Of a stretch of 64,000 nt of DNA, positions 18,650 through 27,469 are shown in pieces. The first letter of the stretch is position 1; the number at the start of each line of letters is the position of its first letter. The DNA comes from an uncultured Elusimicrobia bacterium (GTDB lineage Bacteria; Elusimicrobiota; Elusimicrobia; UBA1565; UBA9628). Location of the stretch: contig CAIKVT010000058.1 of the NCBI GenBank assembly GCA_903830945.1, forward strand, positions 169,179-233,178, given 5' to 3'. The notes below the pieces were generated by a model. It made no database searches. It was given only the letters and a program-made list of their open reading frames with translations, and was not told the DNA's origin. The position numbers and the translations under genes were made by a program.

Positions 18650-19926
18650 CCTTTCGGGGGGCTCTGCGGGTCCTCGCCGGGCGGCAGGAGAGTCGCATGT
18701 TGCTTGGCCTATCCCGCGTCAAGCGCGTCTTGCGGCGTTTGGGGGACCCTCACAAGTCTTTGCCTTGCATCCATGTGGCGGGCACCAACGGAAAGGGGTC
18801 GACCTGCGCCATCTTGGAATCCGTCCTGCGCGCCGCCGGCTTTCGCACCGGGCTCTACCTGTCGCCGCACCTGGAGTCCGTGCGCGAGCGCATCCAGGTC
18901 GGCGGGAGGATGATCCCGGAGCGGGAATTTTCCCGGCTTCTGGGGCTGGTCCTGGCTGCCGACCGGCAAGAGGAGCTCACTTACTTCGAGTTGCTTACCT
19001 GCGTGGCCTTCCTTCATTTTCAAGAGCGTCAGGTCGAGGCGGCGGTCCTGGAGACCGGGATGGGCGGCCGGCTCGACGCGACCAATGTCGTGGCCAAGCC
19101 GCTGGCCAGCGTCATCACCTCCATCTCTCTCGACCATACGCAGTGGCTGGGGAAGGCCTTGTCCCGGATCGCTTTCGAAAAAGCCGGCATCATCAAGCCT
19201 GCGGTCCCGGTCTTCTGCCCGGCCTTGCCCGGCGTCGCTCTGTCGGTGGTCAAGAAAACAGCCAAGGCTTTGCAAGCCCCCTTGACCGTCGTAGGCCGGC
19301 CTTTCAAGACCCTCGCCGTCGACTGGAGAAGGAACCGCCAGGTCTTTGGCGACGGTCGAAGCCGCTTTGGACTCTCCTTACTCGGTTCGCGGCAAGGGCA
19401 GAACCTGGCGCTGGCTAAGGCCGTCTTGGACGGCCTTGCAAAGGTCCTGCCCGTGAGCGGGGCGGCCTGGCGCAGGGGAGCCGGCGGAGTCCGTCTTCCC
19501 GGCCGCTGCGAGGTGGTGCGCTGGCAAGGCAAGACCGCGATCATAGACGGCGCGCACAATCCGGAAGCCATGGGGGCGTTCGCCCGTTTCCTTTCCGATT
19601 CGCCTTGGCGAGAGAAACCTGTGCTCTGGATCATGGGGGTCATGAAGGACAAGGACCTGGCCGGGATCGTGCGCCCGGTCGCGGGTCGCATCGAAGCCGC
19701 CTGCGCCGTGGAGCCGGGCAATGCCAGGGACCTGTCCGCGGCTGCCTTGGCGGCCGAGCTGCGCCGGCAGGCTCCGCGCGCGGTCGTATGGGTCACCCCG
19801 GACCCGGCGCAGGCCTTGCGGGACTGGCACCGGAGCCCGACCTCTCCTGGGACGGCCGTCGTCTGCGGTTCTTTCTATCTGGCCGGGGCGGCGCTCAAGA
19901 CTTTAAGAGGAGGAATCGGTGCCTAA
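18646..19926 (+). CDS. folC: Folylpolyglutamate/dihydrofolate synthase
   Basis: ATP-dependent addition of glutamate to dihydropteroate or folates. The P-loop HVAGTNGKGSTCAILESVL, the omega-loop region SISLDHTQWLGKALSRIAFE, KAGIIKP and the C-terminal IIDGAHNPEAMGAF are diagnostic. 426 residues, full length. The ATG at 18646 overlaps the murA stop (ATGA), and the end overlaps the following ROK gene by eight bases, indicating translational coupling across four unrelated housekeeping genes. Confidence 0.95.
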   Translation: MTFRGALRVLAGRQESRMLLGLSRVKRVLRRLGDPHKSLPCIHVAGTNGKGSTCAILESVLRAAGFRTGLYLSPHLESVRERIQVGGRMIPEREFSRLLGLVLAADRQEELTYFELLTCVAFLHFQERQVEAAVLETGMGGRLDATNVVAKPLASVITSISLDHTQWLGKALSRIAFEKAGIIKPAVPVFCPALPGVALSVVKKTAKALQAPLTVVGRPFKTLAVDWRRNRQVFGDGRSRFGLSLLGSRQGQNLALAKAVLDGLAKVLPVSGAAWRRGAGGVRLPGRCEVVRWQGKTAIIDGAHNPEAMGAFARFLSDSPWREKPVLWIMGVMKDKDLAGIVRPVAGRIEAACAVEPGNARDLSAAALAAELRRQAPRAVVWVTPDPAQALRDWHRSPTSPGTAVVCGSFYLAGAALKTLRGGIGA

Positions 19927-20875
19927 GCTCGCTTTCGGCGTGGACGTGGGCGGGACTTTCGCCAAGCTCTCGGCCGTATCGCCGGCCGGCAAGGTGCTCC
20001 GGCTCGAGCAGGCGCCAACGCAGGCGCACCTCGGCCCGGCGGCCTTCGTGCGCCGGATCTGCGACATGCTCAAGGCCTGGCAGGCGCAGGGCCTGGCGGC
20101 TGGCGCCTTGGGCTTCGGCGTGGCCGGAGACGTTGACCATGAGCGCGGCCGGCTGCGTATCTCTCCGAACCTGCCCGGCTGGCAGGGCTATCCCTTCCGG
20201 GATGCCTTTCACAAGCGCCTGGGTCTGCCCACGGTCATGGAGAACGACGCCAACGCCGCGGTCTGGGGCGCCTACGTCACCGAGCTTAAGCGGCGGCCGC
20301 GCCACATGCTTGGCGTGACCTTGGGCACCGGCGTGGGCGGGGGGGTGGTCGTCGACGGCCGCCTGCATCGGGGCGCGACCGGCTCGGCCGGCGAGATCGG
20401 CCACACCCAGGTCGTCGCGGATGGCGAGCCCTGCAACTGCGGCTGGCGCGGCTGCCTTGAGGCTTATGCCGGGACTTATGGCATCCTGCGCACGGCGCGG
20501 CGGCTGTTGCATGGCCGGCCGCGGCGCGGCGCCGTCCTGCGCCGGCTAGTTCCGGACCTGGAGGCCCTTACACCAAAACTCCTGAAGCTCGCCGCCGATG
20601 CGGGCGACGAGGTTGCGGCCGAGGTCTGGGAGAGGACCGGCAGCATGCTCGGCCTTGGGCTTTCCAACGTGGTCATGGTCATCAATCCCGACGCGCTTCT
20701 GCTCCTGGGCGGGGTTTCCAGCGCCGGGCATTGGGTTTTGGACCCGATCCGCCGCGTCTTCCGCAGCCGGCCTTTCGGCACGTCCTTGCGCGCGGTCAAG
20801 CTGGGCTGCGCGGCCGACCCTAACGGCGGCTGTGTGGGCGCGGCTCTGCTGGCCTCGGAGGCGTCCTGCCGTTGA
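19919..20875 (+). CDS. ROK-family sugar kinase (glucokinase-like)
   Basis: 318 residues starting at the GTG at 19919 behind a strong AGGAGG site. The ATP-binding FGVDVGGTFAKLSAV, the sugar-binding ENDANAAVWGAY, LGTGVGGGVVVDG and the zinc motif CNCGWRGCLEAYAG are all intact. Glucokinase is the most likely activity; N-acetylglucosamine or N-acetylmannosamine kinase cannot be excluded from motifs alone. It overlaps folC and lptD. Confidence 0.9.
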   Translation: MPKLAFGVDVGGTFAKLSAVSPAGKVLRLEQAPTQAHLGPAAFVRRICDMLKAWQAQGLAAGALGFGVAGDVDHERGRLRISPNLPGWQGYPFRDAFHKRLGLPTVMENDANAAVWGAYVTELKRRPRHMLGVTLGTGVGGGVVVDGRLHRGATGSAGEIGHTQVVADGEPCNCGWRGCLEAYAGTYGILRTARRLLHGRPRRGAVLRRLVPDLEALTPKLLKLAADAGDEVAAEVWERTGSMLGLGLSNVVMVINPDALLLLGGVSSAGHWVLDPIRRVFRSRPFGTSLRAVKLGCAADPNGGCVGAALLASEASCR

Positions 20876-22986
20876 TCGGTCTCCTGCTGGCGTCTCTGGT
20901 CTGGTCCGCGGGCCCGGCGGCGGCCGGGCCTTCCGTTGTCTTATCCACTTCAGTCTATGCGCTGCCCGCCCCCCCGGAAACGGGATCGCATCTGGACTTC
21001 AGCGCGGACCACCTCGATTACGACAGAGGCCGAGCGCTCATCCATCTCAAGGGAGATGTGCGCGTCAAGGAATCCACCTGGACGCTCAGGGGCGACGAGC
21101 TCTGGATCGACACCGCCCGGCACCGGGGCCGTTCCGAAGGGTTCCTGTTCATCGACGATGGATCCGGCGCCGTGTCCGGCGCCCCCGGCGACTTCGATTT
21201 CATGGACCATACCGGGGAGCTCTACAACGCCTCGGCCGGCTACGGCGACTGGCGCGTGCACGCCAAGAGCTTGGTCGTAGACGAACAGCGCCGCCTCTAT
21301 TATGGCGGGGCGGATTTTACGAGCTGTAGTTATGTCCCGCCCCACTACCATTTTCATGCCAGCCGCGCGACCGTGGTCCCGGGTGATTACCTCTTCGCCC
21401 ATAACGTGGTCTTCATGCTCGGCAAACTGCCTTTGTTCTACACACCGCTGCTTTACCATTCCCTGGCTGCGACCCACTTCTTGCGCTTCAGGGTCCAGCC
21501 GGGCTACGACCGCCGCAACGGGGTTTTCCTGAAGGGCACCTTGACTACCCAGCATTCGGAGACTTGGCGCAGCAAGTTCTTCTTGGATTATTATGCGAAC
21601 GCTGGGATCGGAGCCGGAGGCGAATTGATCCACCGCGCTGGCGATGACTCTCGCGGCATCCTTTCCGTCTACCATATCAACGAACACCCCACCGACAGCC
21701 CCGACGTAAAGAAGCGCTGGGCCCTCAATGGCGATCTTTACCAGGGCTTCGCCAGCTCCTTCGCTGTTCAGGGCCACCTTCAGGCCCAGTCAGACGCGAA
21801 ATTCAACAATGATTACGCGCGGTCCAGCCTGTTTCCCGTGACTACTTACCTGTCGAACAGCGGCGCCTTGATTTACCGTCTACCCCGAATGACGACGCGC
21901 CTGAGTTACAACCGCCAGGACAACGCCATATCCACGCGCACGTTCGTGAAGGCCATCGAGGATGAGCGGCTCGATGTGAACTCGGCGCAGCTTAGGTTTT
22001 TTGGCTTGCCCTGGCTCAATACCCTTTCTGGTTTTGCGGACAACAACTACACCATCGGGCGTCCTTATCTCCAGAAGACGGTCGGCGGCACTTGGGAGGG
22101 CACGCGCGTTTTCGCGCTGACGCGCCGTATTAGTTTCACGCCGCGCGTGAACTACAACGAGACCTTCTATGATTGGAACAGTGTGGCCAACACCAATGCT
22201 ATCTCCACCATCTTCCATAATTATACGGTGGGCCGTTACACGACCGCGGGCACCCTGCGCCTGAGGACTCTGGCCGGCGACCTGGATGTTACCCAGACCT
22301 ACACGCGGCGTCTGCAGCCTGATTCTTTCTCGGTCGACGCGGCCGCCGTGGACCACGGGGTGGAGGCCAACCTCCTTTCGGCCCTGCAGGCTTTCCGGCC
22401 GAACCGCACCGTGCTGGTGCGGGTGCAGTCCGGCTATGACTTTCGGGTGTTTCAGGACCATGCCGTGGGCTTCCGCGACCGGGTCCAGCCCATCACCACG
22501 GATGTCATCCTCACGCCCCGGCCCTCCTTTAATCTGGCTTTGCGCGACGACTATCAACTTGCCCAAGGCAACCGCAACGTCATATTCAACGGCACCTGGG
22601 GCGACGAGATGGGCACCTTCCTGACCGCGGGCGCGGGCTACAACCTGACCGAAGCCGCTCACTACTATACGAACACCGAGTTCGGCTGGGCCGATTCGAC
22701 GGGCACCCTGCACTTGACCGGGGCTCTGCGCTCCGTGGTCACCAGCCCCGGGGGCGTCGGCGGGCTGCACGCATATTACATCTTCGATAAGGAAGTCTCG
22801 TTGGTCAAGCGCTGGCACGACTTCTACACCAAGCTGACCTGCCGGTTCCGGCCCGGCAACGTGCAGGAGGTCAGCATACGCATCGAGATGAAGTTCGGCG
22901 CTTTCGATGCGGACCGGCAGAAGGTCCACGACTGGGAATCGGAGTGGTTCCCGGAGCGCGCCCATGGGCGAGAGGATAGACCTTAG
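20872..22986 (+). CDS. lptD: LPS-assembly protein LptD/OstA-like
   Basis: 704 residues from a TTG at 20872 with a signal peptide (LLLASLVWSAGPAAAG). An LptA/OstA-like N-terminal domain (residues about 40-170: ADHLDYDRGRALIHLKGDVRV, DELWIDTARHRGRSEG) is followed by the LptD hallmark of a region with a single CSYVPPHYHF cysteine, then PLFYTPLLYHSL and a long barrel rich in aromatic residues. LptD inserts lipopolysaccharide into the outer leaflet, so the organism is a diderm probably making LPS. The paired disulphide cysteines of E. coli LptD are not seen. Confidence 0.85.
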   Translation: MIGLLLASLVWSAGPAAAGPSVVLSTSVYALPAPPETGSHLDFSADHLDYDRGRALIHLKGDVRVKESTWTLRGDELWIDTARHRGRSEGFLFIDDGSGAVSGAPGDFDFMDHTGELYNASAGYGDWRVHAKSLVVDEQRRLYYGGADFTSCSYVPPHYHFHASRATVVPGDYLFAHNVVFMLGKLPLFYTPLLYHSLAATHFLRFRVQPGYDRRNGVFLKGTLTTQHSETWRSKFFLDYYANAGIGAGGELIHRAGDDSRGILSVYHINEHPTDSPDVKKRWALNGDLYQGFASSFAVQGHLQAQSDAKFNNDYARSSLFPVTTYLSNSGALIYRLPRMTTRLSYNRQDNAISTRTFVKAIEDERLDVNSAQLRFFGLPWLNTLSGFADNNYTIGRPYLQKTVGGTWEGTRVFALTRRISFTPRVNYNETFYDWNSVANTNAISTIFHNYTVGRYTTAGTLRLRTLAGDLDVTQTYTRRLQPDSFSVDAAAVDHGVEANLLSALQAFRPNRTVLVRVQSGYDFRVFQDHAVGFRDRVQPITTDVILTPRPSFNLALRDDYQLAQGNRNVIFNGTWGDEMGTFLTAGAGYNLTEAAHYYTNTEFGWADSTGTLHLTGALRSVVTSPGGVGGLHAYYIFDKEVSLVKRWHDFYTKLTCRFRPGNVQEVSIRIEMKFGAFDADRQKVHDWESEWFPERAHGREDRP

Positions 22987-23079
22987 GCCGGCCGTCTCCC
23001 AGCGGGCAGCTCAGCGGCGCCAGGGGCGGAAATGCTAGACTGGGGCGCGCTCAGTGAGACGTCATCGTCAAGGGAGCAT

Positions 23080-24048
23080 ATGGCAAGCAAGAAAAGACTT
23101 TGGCTGGTCACAGGCGGCGCCGGATTCATCGGCTCCAACATCGCCTCCGAGCTCGTGCGCCGGGGCGAGCAGGTGCGCGTGCTCGACAACCTCTGCACGG
23201 GCAAACTCGAGCACATGTCCTCATTCCGGGATCGCATCGAGTTCGTCCGGGGCGACATCCGCGACCTGGCCGACTGCCGTCGGGCTGTGAAAGGCGCGGC
23301 TTATGTCATCCACCAAGCCGCGCTGCGTTCGGTGCCAAAGTCCGTGGACAACCCGGTCGTCTCGCACGAGTCAAACTCGACCGGGACCCTGAACATGCTC
23401 ATCTCCGCGCGCGAGGCCAAGGTGGGACGCTTCGTCTACGCCTCATCGAGTTCGGCCTACGGCGACGCCAAGCTTTTTCCGCAGCGGGAGGACCATCTGC
23501 CCCGGCCCGTCTCGCCTTACGCCGCCCAGAAGCTGGCCGGCGAGCATTACGCCATGCTCTTCACCAAGACCTATGGTCTGGAGACCATGAGCCTGCGCTA
23601 CTTCAACGTGTTCGGCCCGCGCCAGGACCCGGAATCGCTCTACTCCGCGGTCATCCCCAAGTTCATGGAGCAGGCCTATCTGGGCGCGCCCCTCGATGTG
23701 CACTGGGACGGCAAGCAGTCCCGGGATTTCACGCACGTCGCCAACGTGGTCGAGGCCAACCTTTTGGCGGCCGTCGCTAAGAAGGGCATCGGCGAGAACT
23801 TCAACATCGCCAATGGCAAGTGCTATTCCCTGCTCGACATCATCCGGGGCATCGAGGGCATCGTGGGTCGGCGCCTGGAGCGTCGGCATCATCCCATGCG
23901 CAAGGGTGACGTGCGCAAGACTTACGCGGACATCTCCAAGGCGCGCAGGCTCCTGGGCTATAAGCCTGTGATGGGGCTTGAGCCGGGACTGCGGGACACC
24001 TGGGACTATTTCGTCGAGCACTACTTCCGTGGTCGTAAGGCCGCCTAG
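23080..24048 (+). CDS. NAD-dependent sugar epimerase (GalE/WbpP-type SDR)
   Basis: 322 residues; the ATG at 23080 is preferred over the upstream frame start at 23032 because AGGGAG precedes it and the Rossmann motif VTGGAGFIGSN then sits at the usual position. Ser/Tyr/Lys active site: SSSSAYGDA and SPYAAQK. FNVFGPRQDPESLYSAVIP and HWDGKQSRDFTHV resemble UDP-N-acetylglucosamine 4-epimerases of the WbpP group. It ends where the next gene begins, so both sugar-nucleotide genes are probably co-expressed for surface polysaccharide synthesis. Confidence 0.88.
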   Translation: MASKKRLWLVTGGAGFIGSNIASELVRRGEQVRVLDNLCTGKLEHMSSFRDRIEFVRGDIRDLADCRRAVKGAAYVIHQAALRSVPKSVDNPVVSHESNSTGTLNMLISAREAKVGRFVYASSSSAYGDAKLFPQREDHLPRPVSPYAAQKLAGEHYAMLFTKTYGLETMSLRYFNVFGPRQDPESLYSAVIPKFMEQAYLGAPLDVHWDGKQSRDFTHVANVVEANLLAAVAKKGIGENFNIANGKCYSLLDIIRGIEGIVGRRLERRHHPMRKGDVRKTYADISKARRLLGYKPVMGLEPGLRDTWDYFVEHYFRGRKAA

Positions 24049-25071
24049 ATGCGCCTCCTGGTCACCGGCGGGCTGGGCTTCATCGGCTCGAATTTCATCC
24101 GGCACATGCTCGCCGCCGACCGCCGGGTCCGCATCGTCAACCTCGACCTGCGCACCTACGCGGGCAACCCGGCCAGCTTGGTCGACTTATCCCGCAATCC
24201 CCGGTACCGTTGGGCCAGGGGCGATATCGCGGACCCCAAGGTCGTGGATCGGTGCATGAAGGGCGCCGAGGCCGTGGTCCATTTCGCGGCCGAGACCCAC
24301 GTGGATCGGTCCATCCTGGACGCCGCGGTCTTCCTGCGCACCAACGTCATCGGCACTCAGGTCCTCTTGGACGCGGCCCTGCGCCATAAGGTCGGCCGCT
24401 TCGTGCACGTGAGCACCGATGAGGTCTACGGCAGCGTGGCTCGCGGGTTCTCCCGGGAGGGGGACCGGCTGGAACCCAACAGCCCTTACGCCGCCTCGAA
24501 GGCCGCTTCGGACTTGTTGGTGCGGTCCTATGTGGTGACCCACGGCCTGCCCGCTCTCGTGACCCGGGCCTCGAATAATTTCGGACCTTATCAGTATCCG
24601 GAGAAGGCCTTGCCGCTGATGATCACCAACTGGATGGACGCAGCGCCCTTTCCCCTCTATGGCGATGGCCGCAATGTCCGGGATTGGCTCTTCGTCCTCG
24701 ACCATGCCCGGGCCCTCGAGCTGGTCTTGCGCCGCGGCCGGTTGGGAGAGGTCTACAACATCGGTGGGACCCATTCCTGCTCGAATCGGGAGCTCATCGA
24801 GAGAGTCAGGGTGCTCATGGGCGTGGGGCCGGAGCTCGTGCGCCGCGTCCCGGACCGCCCGGGGCATGACCGGCGCTATGCCCTGGACTGCGCCAAGCTT
24901 AAGAGCCTGGGCTTCCGGCATGCCTACGGGTTCACCGAAGCTCTTCAGGCAACCGTGGACTGGTACCGGGGCAACGAGGCGTGGTGGCGGCCGCTCAAGA
25001 AAGGCGGCGTTTACCGCCGATACTACAGCCGGCAGTACGCGGCGAGGCTCAAGGGGAGGACCTCCAAATGA
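24049..25071 (+). CDS. rfbB: dTDP-glucose 4,6-dehydratase
   Basis: 340 residues, starting immediately after the upstream stop. VTGGLGFIGSNFIRH, the catalytic region STDEVYGSVARGFSREGD with Asp-Glu, SPYAASKAASD with Tyr/Lys, and TRASNNFGPYQYPEKALPL are RfbB signatures. It makes dTDP-4-keto-6-deoxyglucose, the precursor of rhamnose and other deoxysugars; rfbA, rfbC and rfbD are not in the window. A related dehydratase acting on another nucleotide sugar is possible but less likely. Confidence 0.88.
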   Translation: MRLLVTGGLGFIGSNFIRHMLAADRRVRIVNLDLRTYAGNPASLVDLSRNPRYRWARGDIADPKVVDRCMKGAEAVVHFAAETHVDRSILDAAVFLRTNVIGTQVLLDAALRHKVGRFVHVSTDEVYGSVARGFSREGDRLEPNSPYAASKAASDLLVRSYVVTHGLPALVTRASNNFGPYQYPEKALPLMITNWMDAAPFPLYGDGRNVRDWLFVLDHARALELVLRRGRLGEVYNIGGTHSCSNRELIERVRVLMGVGPELVRRVPDRPGHDRRYALDCAKLKSLGFRHAYGFTEALQATVDWYRGNEAWWRPLKKGGVYRRYYSRQYAARLKGRTSK

Positions 25072-25664
25072 AGCGGGCGCGAGTCAATGCCGCCCATCGG
25101 CCGGCGGCCCCCCTGCACTGGGGGCAGGCGGGAGGCTGGATCGAGGCCGTTGTCGGCTCCATGTTCTCGGGAAAGACCCAGGAGCTCATCCGGCGCCTGC
25201 GGCTGGCGACCATCGCGCGCCAGAAGGTCCAGGTGTTCAACCACGCCCTGGACACCCGCTATGCCAAGGACCACATCGTGTCCCACGATTCTTCCAAGAC
25301 CCCGTCCCGGGCCGTGGCCAAGGCGAAGGACATCCTGGATTTAGTCGATCCGGACACCCAGGTCGTGGGCATCGATGAGGTTCAGTTCTTCGACGATGCG
25401 ATCATCGGCGTCTGCGAGACGTTAGCCGACCAGGGCCGACGCGTCATCGTGGCGGGCTTGGACCAGGACTATCGCGGCGCACCTTTTCCCGTCACCAGCC
25501 AGCTCATGGGCGTAGCCGAGTTCGTGACCAAGAATCTAGCCATCTGTTCGGTCTGCGGCAGTCCGGCCAACCGGTCCCAGCGCCTCTCTAACACCAAAAA
25601 GCTTATCGAGGTTGGCACCGGGGACAAGTACGAGGCCCGGTGCCGGGCCTGCTTCCGGCGTTAA
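25068..25664 (+). CDS. tdk: Thymidine kinase
   Basis: Type II thymidine kinase, 198 residues from the ATG at 25068 that overlaps the rfbB stop. Walker A VVGSMFSGKTQELIRRLR, Walker B-like VVGIDEVQFF, the lasso region and the zinc site (CSVCG and CRAC) are present. It carries a roughly 20-residue N-terminal extension before the P-loop. A terminator follows directly, closing the unit. Confidence 0.95.
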   Translation: MKRARVNAAHRPAAPLHWGQAGGWIEAVVGSMFSGKTQELIRRLRLATIARQKVQVFNHALDTRYAKDHIVSHDSSKTPSRAVAKAKDILDLVDPDTQVVGIDEVQFFDDAIIGVCETLADQGRRVIVAGLDQDYRGAPFPVTSQLMGVAEFVTKNLAICSVCGSPANRSQRLSNTKKLIEVGTGDKYEARCRACFRR

Positions 25665-25679
25665 CCCACCAAGGATGCC

Positions 25680-25714
25680 AAAGACGGGCGAGGGTTCGCC
25701 CGTCTTTGTTTTTT
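25680..25714 (+). terminator. Rho-independent terminator after tdk
   Basis: Perfect 12-bp stem AAAGACGGGCGA / TCGCCCGTCTTT with a four-base loop, followed by GTTTTTT. The strongest terminator in the window; it separates the plus-strand sugar/tdk unit from the converging pilin genes. Confidence 0.92.
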
Positions 25715-25740
25715 CGCGACGTGCTGCCCGATGACTGACC

Positions 25741-26205
25741 TTACTGCGGAAGCCAGGGGGCGGGAACAGTCCCGCTCCATGTGCTGGCGGAGCCCTGCGT
25801 GTGCGCCATGGTGATGGTATAGCCGCTTGAAGCGCCGCAGGTGGTACTGAAGGCCGTGCCAGTACGGGTCATGGTTATGGTATACGCGGCCCCGGCTACT
25901 GTCACCGCCCCCGTGAAATACTTCATGCCTTGACATGCGGTGTCGAACGGATTGGTGGTGGCGCTCCCCGGGGTTGCCGAGATATCAGTCCCTGCCCCAT
26001 ATGTGCCGCTACCGAGTGCATATCTCTCCTCGGCGCCTTTCAGTGCGTCGATGCAGGCTGTCGCTTCGACAAAATGGCCCTTTTCGATGACCCCGAAATA
26101 CTGGGGGACGGCGACAGCGGCCAGGATGCCGACGATGAGTACGACGACCAGCAACTCGATGAGTGTGAACCCTTGCGAGTGTTTCCTGAGCATTTTCTTC
26201 ATCAT
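25741..26205 (-). CDS. Type IV pilin-like protein A
   Basis: 154 residues from the ATG whose A is at 26205, chosen for the AAGGAG seven bases upstream. A short basic leader ends in QG, then FTLIELLVVVLIVGILAAV; cleavage between G and F by prepilin peptidase with Glu5 retained is expected. The globular part is small, Thr/Ser/Gly-rich with two widely spaced cysteines. It shares the pattern TYTxTMTR ... GASSGYTxTM with pilin B just upstream, so the two are tandem paralogues. The major pilin or minor pseudopilin role is undecided. The assembly ATPase at 50893 could serve it. Confidence 0.9.
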   Translation of the reverse strand: MMKKMLRKHSQGFTLIELLVVVLIVGILAAVAVPQYFGVIEKGHFVEATACIDALKGAEERYALGSGTYGAGTDISATPGSATTNPFDTACQGMKYFTGAVTVAGAAYTITMTRTGTAFSTTCGASSGYTITMAHTQGSASTWSGTVPAPWLPQ

Positions 26206-26258
26206 ATTATCTCCTTGATTGATTCCGTGTCGCGATTTTCTTGCGCAGTCATGATGTT

Positions 26259-26690
26259 CTAAGGGTGCCAGCTGGCAGGTGCGGTGCCGCCCCAAACGCC
26301 TGCGTTCGTCATGGTGACGGTATAGCCGGACGAAGCGCCGCTGGCGGTGCTGAAAGACGAGCTATTGCGGGTCATGGTCACTGTATAAGTCGCACCACTT
26401 GCCGCTACAGACCCGATAAAATACTGGAGGGTCCCACAGCCGATCGGGATCTCGGCGGCGACTTGGACATCCGCGACATTCGAGTAATTGCCGCCGTTTC
26501 TCATGGAATACTGCTCTTCTCCAGTTCGGATGTTGCCGATGCAGTTCGTGGCCTCGCTGTCGTGGGCTTTTTCGATGACCCCGAAGTACTGGGGGACGGC
26601 GACAGCGGCCAGGATGCCGACGATGAGCACGACGACCAGCAACTCGATGAGCGTGAACCCTTGCCGTCGTCCCCGGGGGGTGTCTTTCAT
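26259..26690 (-). CDS. Type IV pilin-like protein B
   Basis: 143 residues; leader MKDTPRGRRQG then FTLIELLVVVLIVGILAAV with the conserved Glu5. First 35 mature residues are almost identical to pilin A, including QYFGVIEKAH, whereas the head domain differs more; both end in a Trp-Pro rich tail. A TATACT -10 (26713-26708) predicts an 11-base leader. It is divergent from an OmpR-type response regulator, with a candidate regulator site between them. Confidence 0.9.
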   Translation of the reverse strand: MKDTPRGRRQGFTLIELLVVVLIVGILAAVAVPQYFGVIEKAHDSEATNCIGNIRTGEEQYSMRNGGNYSNVADVQVAAEIPIGCGTLQYFIGSVAASGATYTVTMTRNSSSFSTASGASSGYTVTMTNAGVWGGTAPASWHP

Positions 26691-26716
26691 GGTCTTAGCC
26701 TAGTAAAAGTATAGCG

Positions 26717-26741
26717 CATTCATGTGAACCTTGCGTGAATG
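26717..26741. promoter_or_regulatory. Candidate OmpR-type binding site
   Basis: GTGAA at 26724-26728 and again at 26735-26739, i.e. an 11-base direct repeat, the spacing used by OmpR/PhoB-family regulators. The outer edges also form an inverted repeat CATTCA ... TGAATG (26717-26722, 26736-26741). It lies between pilin B and the response regulator gene and just upstream of the pilin -10. Confidence 0.45.
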
Positions 26742-26765
26742 GGCTATGTGCAAAATGTGATTTGA

Positions 26766-26771
26766 TATAAT
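26766..26771 (+). promoter_or_regulatory. -10 element of response regulator gene
   Basis: TATAAT preceded by TGA (extended -10 form TGnTATAAT), 12 bases before the ATG at 26783; predicted leader about five bases. Confidence 0.65.
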
Positions 26772-26782
26772 GAAAAACAAGT

Positions 26783-27469
26783 ATGCCTAAGGTGCTCATC
26801 GTCGAGGACGACCCCCTCATCGTGGCCGCGGTCGAGAAGATCCTGACCTTGGGGGACGCATTCACTCTCGAGCACGTCGCCGTCCCTGACCTGGCCTTGC
26901 CCGCCGCGATCCGTCTGCGTCCGGACCTCATCCTGCTCGACATCCGCCTGCCCGGAGGCGACGGCCGGGAGGTGCTCAAGGCGCTCAAGGACAACGCGGC
27001 CACCCGCGCCGTCCCGGTCATCTTCCTGACGGGGCTGGCCAGCGAGGGCGACAAGGTCATGGGCCTTAATCTCGGCGCGGATGATTATGTGGCCAAGCCT
27101 TTCGGCGCCATGGAACTCCTGGCGCGCATCCAGAGCGTGCTCAGGCGCAGCCGGCCCGAGGCCCGCCGTGGGTGGATCGCCGTCTCCGGGGTGCGCCTGG
27201 ATTGGGACAACCGCAGCGTTTCCGTGGATGGCCGGCCCTTGCGGCTGCAGCCTAAGGAGTTCGAGGTGCTTTATCTTCTGGCCGCTAAGCGCGGCCGGGC
27301 CTTGAGCCGCAGATATCTCATCGAGAACACCTCCTCCTATGGGACGGAGGTGGCCACCCGCAGTTTGGACACGCACATTAAGAACATCCGCAAGAAGCTC
27401 GGCAAGAGGGGGCTCTTGATCGAGACCGTGCCTAAGTTCGGCTATCGTTTCAAGGCCGCGCATGTCTGA
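26783..27469 (+). CDS. OmpR-family response regulator
   Basis: 228 residues. Receiver domain (1-120) with the acidic pair VEDD, phosphorylation Asp in LILLDIRLPGGDG, Thr in FLTG and Lys in VAKPFG; C-terminal winged helix (about 130-228: LRLQPKEFEVLYLLA, RSLDTHIKNIRKKLG, VPKFGYRF). The stop overlaps the kinase start by eight bases, so it forms a pair with the following gene. The divergent pilins are plausible targets. Confidence 0.95.
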   Translation: MPKVLIVEDDPLIVAAVEKILTLGDAFTLEHVAVPDLALPAAIRLRPDLILLDIRLPGGDGREVLKALKDNAATRAVPVIFLTGLASEGDKVMGLNLGADDYVAKPFGAMELLARIQSVLRRSRPEARRGWIAVSGVRLDWDNRSVSVDGRPLRLQPKEFEVLYLLAAKRGRALSRRYLIENTSSYGTEVATRSLDTHIKNIRKKLGKRGLLIETVPKFGYRFKAAHV

